From NCBI RefSeq assembly GCF_000967425.1, contig NZ_FO082820.1, positions 1,054,001 to 1,118,000 of the forward strand: a stretch of DNA of 64,000 nucleotides, given 5' to 3'. This document shows, piece after piece, positions 53,415-61,971 of the stretch. Position 1 is the stretch's first letter. Every line of letters begins with the position of its first letter. Under the pieces are notes generated by a model. It was not told the origin of the DNA. It worked only from the letters and a program-made list of their open reading frames with translations, and made no database searches. This DNA comes from Pseudorhizobium banfieldiae (GTDB lineage: Bacteria; Pseudomonadota; Alphaproteobacteria; Rhizobiales; Rhizobiaceae). Both the position numbers and the translations under genes were made by a program.

Positions 53415-54818
53415 TCAATCATCTTCTTGCGTTTTCGCAAGCCGGGCTGCGGAGCCGGCAATGCGGCTTACGAGGTCGGGCAGGTCCTCGATTTCCGTCC
53501 AGCGGCTGGCAGAGGACTTCGGAAGTTCGGCAGAGCTTGCCGGCAATAGGGCACCTGCGAAGCCGAGTTTCTCCGCCTCCTTCAGGCGCTGCGCGGTCTG
53601 GGAGACCGGCCGGACGGCTCCTGAGAGGCTGATCTCGCCGAAATAGACGCAGTCGGAGGGGAGGGCGGTCCCGGCGAGCGACGAAACCAGTGCTGATGCC
53701 ACTGCAATGTCTGCTGCCGGCTCGGTGATCCGGTACCCGCCAGCGACATTGAGGTAGACGTCATGCTGGCCGAGCCGCACGCCGCAATGTGCCTCGAGCA
53801 CGGCGAGAATCATCGCCAGCCGCGACGAATCCCAGCCCACGACCGCGCGTCGTGGCGTTCCGAGCGATGTGGGCGCCACCAGCGCCTGAACCTCGACCAG
53901 CACCGGACGCGTTCCCTCCATCCCGGCGAAGACGGCAGCACCCGGAGACTTTGCGTTCCGCTCCCCGAGGAAGAGTTCGGACGGGTTGGTGACCTCGCGA
54001 AGCCCGATGTCCGACATTTCGAATACGCCGATCTCGTCCGTAGGGCCGAAGCGGTTCTTGACGGTGCGCAGGATGCGGTAGTGGTGGCCACGGTCACCCT
54101 CGAAGTAGAGGACGGCATCGACCATATGCTCGACAACGCGGGGGCCAGCGATCTGGCCTTCCTTGGTGACATGGCCGACGAGCACCATGGCAGCACCCGT
54201 CTGCTTGGCGAAGCGGATCATCGCCTGCACGCCGGTGCGAACCTGCGTGACGGTGCCGGGAGCGGAATCGGCTGTGTCGCTCCACAGCGTCTGGATAGAA
54301 TCGATGATGACGAGGTCGGGACGTTTGCCCTCGGCGAGCGTCGCGAGGATGTCCTCCACGTTGGTCTCCGCCGCGAGCAGTACCTCCGTGTCGGCTGCAC
54401 CGAGCCGCTGTGCCCGCAGCCGCACCTGTGCAACGGCTTCTTCACCCGAGACATAGATGACGCGATGGCCTCGTCGCGACAGGGCAGCCGCGGCCTGCAT
54501 CAGCAGCGTCGACTTGCCGATTCCGGGATCGCCGCCGACCAGCACCGCCGAGCCACGGACGAAGCCGCTACCGGTGACGCGGTCGAGTTCGGATATGCCG
54601 GAATGGATGCGAGGAGCTTCCTCCGTCTCGCCGGAAAGCGTGGTGAGCGCAACAGGTCGGCCCTTCTTGGGTGCCCGCGATGGGCCGCCGCCGATCCCCC
54701 CCATCGGGTCTTCCTCGACGATGGTGTTCCATTCGCCGCAGCCGTCGCATTTCCCGGCCCAGCGCGAGTGGACGGTGCCGCAGTTCTGGCACACGAATTG
54801 GGTCTTGGGCTTGGCCAT
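53415..54818 (-). CDS. radA: DNA repair protein RadA
   Basis: The gene encodes 467 residues. The N-terminal C4 zinc finger is FVCQNCGTVHSRWAGKCDGC (residues 8-27). The RecA-like ATPase has Walker A GGDPGIGKSTLL (about 93-104), and the RadA-specific motif KNRFGPTDEIGVFEM near residue 250. A C-terminal Lon-like domain (about 300-455) lacks the protease site, as in all RadA. RadA helps branch migration in recombination. I chose the ATG at 54818; the frame extends 15 codons upstream without conserved residues. cvpA follows after 85 bp. Confidence 0.96.
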   Translation of the reverse strand: MAKPKTQFVCQNCGTVHSRWAGKCDGCGEWNTIVEEDPMGGIGGGPSRAPKKGRPVALTTLSGETEEAPRIHSGISELDRVTGSGFVRGSAVLVGGDPGIGKSTLLMQAAAALSRRGHRVIYVSGEEAVAQVRLRAQRLGAADTEVLLAAETNVEDILATLAEGKRPDLVIIDSIQTLWSDTADSAPGTVTQVRTGVQAMIRFAKQTGAAMVLVGHVTKEGQIAGPRVVEHMVDAVLYFEGDRGHHYRILRTVKNRFGPTDEIGVFEMSDIGLREVTNPSELFLGERNAKSPGAAVFAGMEGTRPVLVEVQALVAPTSLGTPRRAVVGWDSSRLAMILAVLEAHCGVRLGQHDVYLNVAGGYRITEPAADIAVASALVSSLAGTALPSDCVYFGEISLSGAVRPVSQTAQRLKEAEKLGFAGALLPASSAELPKSSASRWTEIEDLPDLVSRIAGSAARLAKTQEDD

Positions 54819-54902
54819 GGATCTGTCGCCGCTCAGCTTACGAAAGGAACAAAAAAGGAACAAAGGCTGTAGCGTAGCAGGCTGGCCTTGGCAAGACCGC
54901 CG

Positions 54903-56063
54903 TCATTCCGCTTCGAGGTAACGGCGCTCGTGGCGCAGGCCGAGGCTCGTCAGCATTTCGTAGCCAATTGTTCCCGCGGCGCGGGCGACCTCATCGACCG
55001 GCATGTTCGGGCCGAACAATTCGATATAGTCGCCACTGCGCACAGCGCCGTCTGGGACATCGGTCACGTCGAAGATCGTCAGGTCCATGGTGATGCGTCC
55101 GATGACCGGCACGCGATAACCACCAATGAAGCCGAAGCCGCCTCCTGTCCCGCCGGTGCGAAGGGGGATGCCGGATCCGGACAACGAGCGGAGATAGCCG
55201 TCCGCATAGCCCACGGACGCGATCGCGAGCCGGCTGGCGCGTTCCAACTGATGGGTGGCGCCGTAGCTGACGGTACTTCCGACTGCTGCCTCTCGGATCT
55301 GTACGATCCTCGCTTCCGCTGTCGCCACCGGCCGCAACGGCTTCATGCCGTTCACGGCCTCGCCGCCGTAGAGCGCGATGCCGGGCCGGGTCAAGTCGAA
55401 ATGGTATTCGGGGCCGAGGAAGATCCCGGCCGACGCCGAAAGGCTTGATTCGATACCTTCGAATGCGGCGCTAACCTGCCGGAAAGATTCAAGCTGTGCC
55501 TTGCTGCTGGCGGCCGATGGCGTATCGCCGCTGTGAAGGTGCGACAGGACCAGCACGGGCGAGAAGCTGGCTGGACGCGACACATCTTCCGCCAGCGCCA
55601 GCGCGTCCTGCATCGGCAGGCCGAGACGATTGAAACCGGTGTCCACCTGCAGCGCGCACGGATAGTCGCCAAACTCGACAAGCACACTCATCCAGAAGGC
55701 GAGCTGCTCTTCCGACGCAATCACCGGGACCAGGTCGTTCTCGAAGAACATCCGCTCCTGCCCGGGCCATATGCCCGAGAGCACGAAGATGCGGGCCTCG
55801 GGTGCGTATGCGCGCAGCGTTACGCCTTCCTGCACGACCGCGACGAAGAAATCGCGAGCGCCCGCCTCGTAAAGCGTCTCCCCGCAGTCCTCCAGCCCCA
55901 GGCCATAGGCATCTGCCTTGACCACGGCGGCAGTGCGCGCACTACCCGACCGCCGCGCCATGTCCCGCCAGTTTTCGGCAAGGGCGCCAAGATCAACCGT
56001 CAGCCGCACCGGGGCGATATCGAACGGGTCGGCGTCACTCGGAAACTCGTTTTGGTCAATCAT
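54903..56063 (-). CDS. alr: Alanine racemase
   Basis: The gene encodes 386 residues. It makes D-alanine for peptidoglycan. The PLP lysine is Lys49 in AAVVKADAYGLG, and the second catalytic Tyr is in GSTVSYGATHQLE (about 254-266). IALYGGEAV and GRITMDLTIFDVTD are further family motifs. The ATG at 56063 follows CAGGAA; the upstream continuation overlaps the divergent AraC region. radA begins 84 bp downstream. It lies divergent from the AraC gene with a 100-bp shared region. Confidence 0.95.
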   Translation of the reverse strand: MIDQNEFPSDADPFDIAPVRLTVDLGALAENWRDMARRSGSARTAAVVKADAYGLGLEDCGETLYEAGARDFFVAVVQEGVTLRAYAPEARIFVLSGIWPGQERMFFENDLVPVIASEEQLAFWMSVLVEFGDYPCALQVDTGFNRLGLPMQDALALAEDVSRPASFSPVLVLSHLHSGDTPSAASSKAQLESFRQVSAAFEGIESSLSASAGIFLGPEYHFDLTRPGIALYGGEAVNGMKPLRPVATAEARIVQIREAAVGSTVSYGATHQLERASRLAIASVGYADGYLRSLSGSGIPLRTGGTGGGFGFIGGYRVPVIGRITMDLTIFDVTDVPDGAVRSGDYIELFGPNMPVDEVARAAGTIGYEMLTSLGLRHERRYLEAE

Positions 56064-56163
56064 GGCATTCCTGCAATTCACATATCGGCTGCGCATCTTA
56101 CGCGAGGGCGAACCTATCACTTTTGTTCAATACCGGAACGCTTCCCCAGGCTATTATGGCGCT

Positions 56164-57021
56164 ATGCACAGCGTTTCGCAGGAACATGCCCTGAATGCCA
56201 TGCCGATCGCCGAAGCCGAATCCACGCGGTTCTGGCGTGAAGAGCGCTTTGGCGGGATGGAATGCCTGAGCGCAACCTTCCTGACCCATGAATATGCGCC
56301 GCACGCTCATGACACCTACAGCATCGGCGCGATCGAGCATGGCGCACAGATCTCGACCATCAAGGGATCACGGGAAAGCACCGGGCCGGGCAGCCTCTAC
56401 CTTATCAACCCCGGTGAAGTGCACGACGGGGCGCCCGCCGGCAGCGGCTATCGCTACCGGATGATCTATCCCGACGCTACCCTGATGCGCAGTGTTCTGG
56501 AGGATGTCACCGGTCGTGCCGTCAACGGCACCCCTGCATTCCGCACGCACTTGCCGGTGGACCCGGAGATGGCGCGGACCTTCCAGATCGCCCACCGCCG
56601 CCTTGAGGCGAATGTGGGGCTGCTGGAGGCGGACGAAACCATGTTCTCGGTGTTGGTCGGCCTTTTTCGCCGCCACGGTGAGACGATTGTCCTGCCGCCC
56701 GAGACCCGCGAGCAGAGCGCGGTTCGGCATGCGCGCGACTACCTCGCCGAGAACTACGAATGCGATATCGGGCTCGAGGAACTGGCGCGGATTGCGGGGC
56801 TGAGCCGGGCGCATCTTATCCGGGCCTTTCGCAAGGAATTCCACATCACGCCGCATGCCTTCCTGACCGATGTACGCATCCGCCAGGCGCGGCGCCTGCT
56901 GCGTGCCGGTGCACCGCCTGCGACAATCGCAATGGAGTGCGGCTTCGCCGACCAAGCGCACTTCACGCGCCACTTCAAGGCGCGCACCGGCGTGACACCC
57001 GGCCAGTATCGGGCCGCCTGA
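56164..57021 (+). CDS. AraC family transcriptional regulator
   Basis: The gene encodes 285 residues. The N-terminal cupin-type AraC_binding domain (to about 150) has HAHDTYSIGAIEHGAQI and GSLYLINPGEVHDG. Two helix-turn-helix units follow: DIGLEELARIAGLSRAHLIR (about 199-218) and then the AraC signature LLRAGAPPATIAMECGFADQ-AHFTRHFKARTGVTPGQYR. It lies directly before azlC-azlD on the same strand (71-bp gap), so it probably regulates this amino-acid exporter in response to its ligand. No operator is identified in the 100-bp gap shared with alr. Confidence 0.92.
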   Translation: MHSVSQEHALNAMPIAEAESTRFWREERFGGMECLSATFLTHEYAPHAHDTYSIGAIEHGAQISTIKGSRESTGPGSLYLINPGEVHDGAPAGSGYRYRMIYPDATLMRSVLEDVTGRAVNGTPAFRTHLPVDPEMARTFQIAHRRLEANVGLLEADETMFSVLVGLFRRHGETIVLPPETREQSAVRHARDYLAENYECDIGLEELARIAGLSRAHLIRAFRKEFHITPHAFLTDVRIRQARRLLRAGAPPATIAMECGFADQAHFTRHFKARTGVTPGQYRAA

Positions 57022-57092
57022 TCACTTTCCTTCAAGACCAGTCTCGACATGATCCTTAGGATGTCCGGACATGAAATGTCGCGAGGTCTGAA

Positions 57093-57800
57093 ATGGAAAC
57101 CGTCACGGGCAGGCGGGCAGAGTTCTTTGCCGGGGCGCGCGCCATCCTTCCCCTCCTGGTCGCCGTTGTCCCGGTCGGTGCCGTGTTCGGCGCGGCGGCG
57201 GTAACCAAGGGATTGACCGTCGCCGAGGCGGTCCTGATGAGCGCCATGGTCTTCGCCGGTGGGTCGCAGTTCGTCGCCATGGACATCTGGACCCATCCAG
57301 CGAGCTGGACCGGAATCAGTTCTGCAGCCCTCCTGGTCAATCTCCGTCACGTGCTGATGGGGGCGTCCCTCGCAGGCAAGATGCGGCGGTTCACCCGTCT
57401 CCAGACCGCAGCGGCAATGCCCTTTCTTGCGGACGAGCTCTGGGCGATCTCGGAGATGCGGGCCACAACGTCGGAAGGCCTGACGCCGGCGTGGTACGCG
57501 GGGATCGTCGCGCCCTTTTACGCGGCCTGGATCGTCTCGACGCTCGCAGGCGCCGTTCTTGGCAGCGTTGTGGGGGATCCCGCCGTCGTGGGTCTGGATT
57601 TCGCGTTTCCTGCCGTCTTTCTCGTTCTCATTCTTGGATTCTGGAAGGGCCCCAGCACCGCTGCCGTCATCATAGCAAGCGCCATAGCGGCACTTCTCAC
57701 AAGACAAGCGACCGAAGGTGTCTGGTACATCCTGGCCGGCGCCACAGCCGGACTTCTCTGCGCGGCATTTGCCGGTGCCAAGGAGAGGGTCCCTGAATGA
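57093..57800 (+). CDS. azlC: AzlC family branched-chain amino acid exporter subunit
   Basis: The gene encodes 235 residues with about five to seven membrane helices. The AzlC motif VVPVGAVFGAAAVTKGLTV (about 25-43) and VFAGGSQFVAMDIWTHPASW (about 52-71), followed by NLRHVLMGASL, are typical. AzlC works with AzlD (compare YgaZ-YgaH) to export valine, isoleucine, leucine or related compounds. Its stop overlaps the azlD start by ATGA, so the two subunits are made together. Confidence 0.93.
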   Translation: METVTGRRAEFFAGARAILPLLVAVVPVGAVFGAAAVTKGLTVAEAVLMSAMVFAGGSQFVAMDIWTHPASWTGISSAALLVNLRHVLMGASLAGKMRRFTRLQTAAAMPFLADELWAISEMRATTSEGLTPAWYAGIVAPFYAAWIVSTLAGAVLGSVVGDPAVVGLDFAFPAVFLVLILGFWKGPSTAAVIIASAIAALLTRQATEGVWYILAGATAGLLCAAFAGAKERVPE

Positions 57801-58099
57801 CCATCGCGGCCCCCACCTTCGCGGTCATCGTCGCAATGGCTGTTGCGACACTCCTGACGAGGTACGGCGGCCTCGTTCTTGTCCGGTTCGTAACGCCGCA
57901 GGGCAGGGCGAAGCGGATGCTGGAGGCGATCCCGCCAGCTGTGCTGACCGCGGTGGTCGTCCCGACCGCTCTCGCGACCGGCATTGCCGAAACAGCCGGT
58001 TGCGCCGTGACCATTCTGGCGGCACTTCGCCTGTCGCTGCTGCCGAGCGTCCTGATCGGGATGGCCGGCGTGGCGGTCTTGCGTGCGGCGGGGCTCTGA
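57797..58099 (+). CDS. azlD: AzlD family small exporter subunit
   Basis: The gene encodes 100 residues with three to four membrane helices: TFAVIVAMAVATLLTRYGGL (5-24), AIPPAVLTAVVVPTALATGI (about 44-63), and a final segment LLPSVLIGMAGVAVLRAAGL. The R-Y-G-G-L motif near residue 21 is typical. It is the small partner of AzlC. It is tail to tail with dnaB (19-bp gap). Confidence 0.92.
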   Translation: MTIAAPTFAVIVAMAVATLLTRYGGLVLVRFVTPQGRAKRMLEAIPPAVLTAVVVPTALATGIAETAGCAVTILAALRLSLLPSVLIGMAGVAVLRAAGL

Positions 58100-58118
58100 T
58101 CCCGCCGCAAGCAAGACG

Positions 58119-59630
58119 TCAGTGCTCTTCGTACTGGGTGAAGCTCGGGTCGGCGAGATCCGCGAAGCGCGTATATTCCGACTGGAAGGCGAGCTTGACG
58201 GTGCCGGTGGGACCATGGCGCTGCTTGGCGATGATCACGTCAGCCGTGCCCTTCACCTTGTCCATATGCGCTTCCCATTCCGGATATTTGGGATCGTGCG
58301 GATCCCGCGGCTCCATGTTCTTGACGTAGTATTCCTCGCGGAACACGAAGAGCACCACGTCGGCGTCCTGCTCGATCGAGCCCGATTCGCGAAGGTCCGA
58401 GAGCTGCGGGCGCTTGTCCTCGCGGCTTTCCACCTGACGAGACAGCTGCGAGAGCGCGATGATCGGCACGTTCAATTCCTTGCCGAGTGCCTTGAGGCCC
58501 GTGGTGATCTGGGTGATCTCCTGCACGCGGTTGTCGCCGCCCTTGCCGGAGCCGGTCATGAGCTGGATATAGTCGACCACCAGGCAGTCGAGGCCGCGCT
58601 GCCGCTTCAGGCGACGCGCACGAGCGGAAAGCTGGGCGATCGAGATACCACCCGTCTGGTCGATGAAGAGGGGGACCTTTTGCATCATCTGGCTGCAGGC
58701 AACGAGCTTCTCGAAGTCAGCTTCGGTGATGTCGCCGCGGCGGATCTTGGAGGAGGAGACTTCCGTCTGCTCCGAGATGATACGGGTCGCCAGCTGTTCG
58801 GCGGACATTTCGAGCGAATAGAAGCCGACGACGCCGCCATTCCTCGCCTTGAAGCTGCCGTCGGCCTGCACCTCCGGCTCGTAGGCGGCGGCGATGTTGT
58901 AGGCGATATTGGTGGCTAGCGAGGTCTTGCCCATGCCCGGACGTCCGGCAAGCACGATCAAGTCGGACCGCTGCAGGCCGCCCATCTTCCCGTCCAGCGA
59001 CATGATGCCGGTCGAGATACCCGAAAGATGCCCGTCGCGTTCGAAGGCGGCGCCTGCCATGTCGATCGCCTGGGCGACGGCGTCGTTGAAGGACTGGAAA
59101 CCGCCGTCGTAGCGGCCCGTTTCGGCCAATTCGAACAGCCGCCGCTCCGTATCCTCGATCTGTGTCTGCGGCGGCATGTCGAGCGGCGCGTCATAGGCGA
59201 TGTTGACCATGTCCTCGCCGATGGTGATCAGCGCGCGGCGAAGCGCCAGATCGTAGATCGCGCGGCCATAATCCTCGGCGTTGATGATCGATACGGCCTC
59301 GGCCGCCAGACGGGCGAGGTACTGAGCCACCGTCAGGTCGCCGACCCGCTCGTCGGCCGGCAGGAAGGTCTTGATGGTGACGGGGTTCGCCGTCTTGCCC
59401 ATGCGGATGATGTCGCCGGCAACCTCGAAGATCTTCCGGTGCAGCGGCTCATAGAGATGCACCGGCTTCAGGAAGTCGGACACCCGGTAATAGGCATCGT
59501 TGTTGACGAGGATGGCGCCAAGCAGCGCCTGCTCCGCCTCGATATTGTTGGGAGCTTCCCGGTAGTGGGGCTCGGCGTCCTTGTTGCTGAGCGCCGTCAG
59601 CTTGCGTGCTGCGTCCTGCATGGCATCCAT
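58119..59630 (-). CDS. dnaB: Replicative DNA helicase
   Basis: The gene encodes 503 residues. The N-terminal domain begins after NNIEAEQALLGAILVNNDAY. The RecA-like C-terminal domain has Walker A LAGRPGMGKTSLATNIAYN (about 227-245), Walker B LDCLVVDYIQLM (about 353) and the motif IALSQLSRQVESREDKRP, DLRESGSIEQDADVVLF. DnaB unwinds DNA at the fork and loads DnaG. There is no intein. MDAM offers starts at 59630 and 59621. It normally neighbours alr and radA in rhizobia; here the AraC-AzlCD cassette lies between. Confidence 0.96.
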   Translation of the reverse strand: MDAMQDAARKLTALSNKDAEPHYREAPNNIEAEQALLGAILVNNDAYYRVSDFLKPVHLYEPLHRKIFEVAGDIIRMGKTANPVTIKTFLPADERVGDLTVAQYLARLAAEAVSIINAEDYGRAIYDLALRRALITIGEDMVNIAYDAPLDMPPQTQIEDTERRLFELAETGRYDGGFQSFNDAVAQAIDMAGAAFERDGHLSGISTGIMSLDGKMGGLQRSDLIVLAGRPGMGKTSLATNIAYNIAAAYEPEVQADGSFKARNGGVVGFYSLEMSAEQLATRIISEQTEVSSSKIRRGDITEADFEKLVACSQMMQKVPLFIDQTGGISIAQLSARARRLKRQRGLDCLVVDYIQLMTGSGKGGDNRVQEITQITTGLKALGKELNVPIIALSQLSRQVESREDKRPQLSDLRESGSIEQDADVVLFVFREEYYVKNMEPRDPHDPKYPEWEAHMDKVKGTADVIIAKQRHGPTGTVKLAFQSEYTRFADLADPSFTQYEEH

Positions 59631-59836
59631 TCAATGTCTTCGGGTTCGGCGCGATCATACAGAAGATTGCGGCGGAGCAAGGGGCGGCCGGCGAACTAAT
59701 CAACGCCATAGCCGATCTCCACAGCCTGCGTCCGCCTGTGGAAAAATAACGCGCCGAACCTAACAAGATGATTTGACCGTGGCAGATCGGTCGACGTCTA
59801 CCACGCGCTACAGATGATACGTCGCTGGTTGATCTG

Positions 59837-61885
59837 CTACAAGGCGACTGCTCCGGTTCGATAACCGGAGATTTGCCGGAGCAGCACCGGCATGATCAGC
59901 GCCACCCCAATGAGCGAAGACGTCAGTTCCGGCGCGACGAGGAGGATGGCGGCAACGATCAGCAGCACGTTCTCCCAGGCCTTTGTTCGGACCAGCATGA
60001 AGCCGGAGAGGGCGGCGCCGAGGCAGGTTATGCCGAGCGTGCAGCCGATGAAGGCCACCAGGAAATTGCCCCAGGTGAAGTCCGCGGTCACCAGCAGCAG
60101 CGAGGGCGAAAAGACGAACACGAACGGCACAAGGACCTTGCCGAGACCGAGGCGGAAGGCCGTGTTGCCCGTTCTGAAGGGATCGGCACCGGCCATGCCG
60201 GCCGCCGCATAGGCCGCCAGTGCGACCGGCGGGGTAATGTCGGCCAGCACTCCGTAATAGAAGACGAAGAAATGCGCGACGATAGGCTCGACGCCCAGCA
60301 TCCCGAGGGTCGGGGCCGCGATGGTCGCCATGATGATGTAATTCGCCGTCGTCGGAATTCCGCAGCCCATCAGGATGCAGACGATCCCCGTCATGATCAG
60401 GGTGAACAGCAACGTCAGCGCCTGCGGCCCGAACAGGTCGACGGGCAGGATCGTGCCGACGAATGCGGCCATCTGCGCGGCCGTCGTCGTGACGATGTAG
60501 GAAATCTTGAAGCCGACGCCGGTCAGGGTGACGACACCGACGATGATGCCGACCGTTGCCGCAGCCGCGCCCACGGCGAGCGCATATTTTGCCCCGTCGC
60601 GCAGGCCTTCGTAGACTTCCTTCAGCGACATCCGCCGGCGCGGATTGATGAGCCCGACGAGCACGCAGAGCGTGATTCCCCAGAAGGCGGCGAGATAGGG
60701 TGTATAGCCCGACAGCAGGACCCCGATCAGCACGACCAGCGGGATGACGGTCGGCCAGTCACGCTTGAAGGCTTCGGTGAGGTCCGGCATCTCTTCCCTG
60801 GTCATCCCGCGAAGGCCGGTACGCTTGGCCTCGAAGTGAACTTGGATCAGCACGCCGAAGAAATGCATGAAGGCGGGTATGATGGCCGCCAGGATGATCG
60901 TCGTATAGGGCAGGTTGAGGAATTCGATCATCAGGAAGGCGGCAGCGCCCATGATCGGTGGCGTGATCTGTCCGCCGGTCGAGGAGGCTGCCTCGACCGC
61001 TGCCGCGAACTGCCGCTTGTAGCCAAGCCGGATCATTGCAGGAATGGTGAGGGAGCCGACGGTCACGGTGTTGGCGACGGACGAGCCGGAAATCATGCCG
61101 AACAGCGCCGAACCGAAGATCGACACCTTCGCCGGTCCACCGGCAAAGCGTCCCGCGACCCAGGCCGCGCAGTCCAGGAACAGCTGCCCGAGACCGATCC
61201 GGGTCGCGAATACGCCGAACAGCACGAAGTGGAAGACGTAGGTTGCGACGACGCCGAGCGCGATTCCGTAAATGCCCTGGCTCGTCAGGTAGAGATGGTT
61301 GACGAGCTGCGAGAAGCTTGCTCCCGGGTGAACGAGGATACCCGGCATGGATGGCCCGTACAGCGAGTAGGCCATGAACAGGACCGCGATGATCGGCAGC
61401 GGCCAGCCGACGGACCGGCGGGTCGCCTCCAGAAGAACCAGGATAAGGATTCCACCGAGAACCACGTCCGTGGTCGTCGGGTTGCCGACCCGGAAGGCGA
61501 GATCGTCCAGCGGGATGAACGGCACATGCAGCACGGCCACGACGGCGCCGACGGCAAGCGCCCAGTCGAAGATCGGTATGCCGAGGGGACGAACGAGGGT
61601 CGATCTCGCAGGTTCGTGGTAGCCCTTCTTCGCGAAGGGGAAGACGAGGAAGATCAGGCCGAGGACGAAGGAGAGGTGTATCCCTCGGTGGAAGACCTCC
61701 GACAGCAGGCCGAAGCCGGCGGTATAGTAATGGAAGATGGAAAGGGCGACGAGCAGCGCGCCGACGAGCCGTGCGGCGAGGGGAGCAAGCGGCCGGAAGC
61801 GGATCTCCGAATCGAACTGTTCTTCCAGCTCGCGCGCTTTCGCTTCGTCCAGCTCCATCGGAGCGATCTTGTCGCCGTCGGCCAT
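59837..61885 (-). CDS. TRAP transporter fused permease (TAXI type)
   Basis: The gene encodes 682 residues with about eighteen hydrophobic segments. The small-subunit-like (DctQ-equivalent) helices come first, then the large-subunit (DctM) core: SVANTVTVGSLTIPAMIRLG (about 265-284), AAVEAASSTGGQITPPIMGA (about 289-308), and GCGIPTTANYIIMATIAAPT (about 510-529), where the repeated GGQ-PP and G-PTT motifs line the substrate path. Fusion of Q and M subunits is normal for TAXI-type systems. With the TAXI binding protein upstream it forms a sodium-linked importer of an unknown organic acid. Confidence 0.92.
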   Translation of the reverse strand: MADGDKIAPMELDEAKARELEEQFDSEIRFRPLAPLAARLVGALLVALSIFHYYTAGFGLLSEVFHRGIHLSFVLGLIFLVFPFAKKGYHEPARSTLVRPLGIPIFDWALAVGAVVAVLHVPFIPLDDLAFRVGNPTTTDVVLGGILILVLLEATRRSVGWPLPIIAVLFMAYSLYGPSMPGILVHPGASFSQLVNHLYLTSQGIYGIALGVVATYVFHFVLFGVFATRIGLGQLFLDCAAWVAGRFAGGPAKVSIFGSALFGMISGSSVANTVTVGSLTIPAMIRLGYKRQFAAAVEAASSTGGQITPPIMGAAAFLMIEFLNLPYTTIILAAIIPAFMHFFGVLIQVHFEAKRTGLRGMTREEMPDLTEAFKRDWPTVIPLVVLIGVLLSGYTPYLAAFWGITLCVLVGLINPRRRMSLKEVYEGLRDGAKYALAVGAAAATVGIIVGVVTLTGVGFKISYIVTTTAAQMAAFVGTILPVDLFGPQALTLLFTLIMTGIVCILMGCGIPTTANYIIMATIAAPTLGMLGVEPIVAHFFVFYYGVLADITPPVALAAYAAAGMAGADPFRTGNTAFRLGLGKVLVPFVFVFSPSLLLVTADFTWGNFLVAFIGCTLGITCLGAALSGFMLVRTKAWENVLLIVAAILLVAPELTSSLIGVALIMPVLLRQISGYRTGAVAL

Positions 61886-61918
61886 CGGTCTTCCCCCGGT
61901 TCTTGTCTTTCAACGGAA

Positions 61919-61949
61919 AGCGGCGGTCAGCTCTGGGCAGACCGCCGCT
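61919..61949 (-). terminator. Hairpin between TAXI binding-protein and permease genes
   Basis: A perfect 10-bp stem (AGCGGCGGTC at 61919-61928 with GACCGCCGCT at 61940-61949) has an 11-nt loop. It lies 22 bp after the binding-protein stop and 33 bp before the permease start. TTTCC follows on the minus strand. It probably is a partial terminator or 3' stabiliser that raises binding protein over permease. Confidence 0.6.
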
Positions 61950-61971
61950 GTTTCTGTCAAGCGCGATGCGC

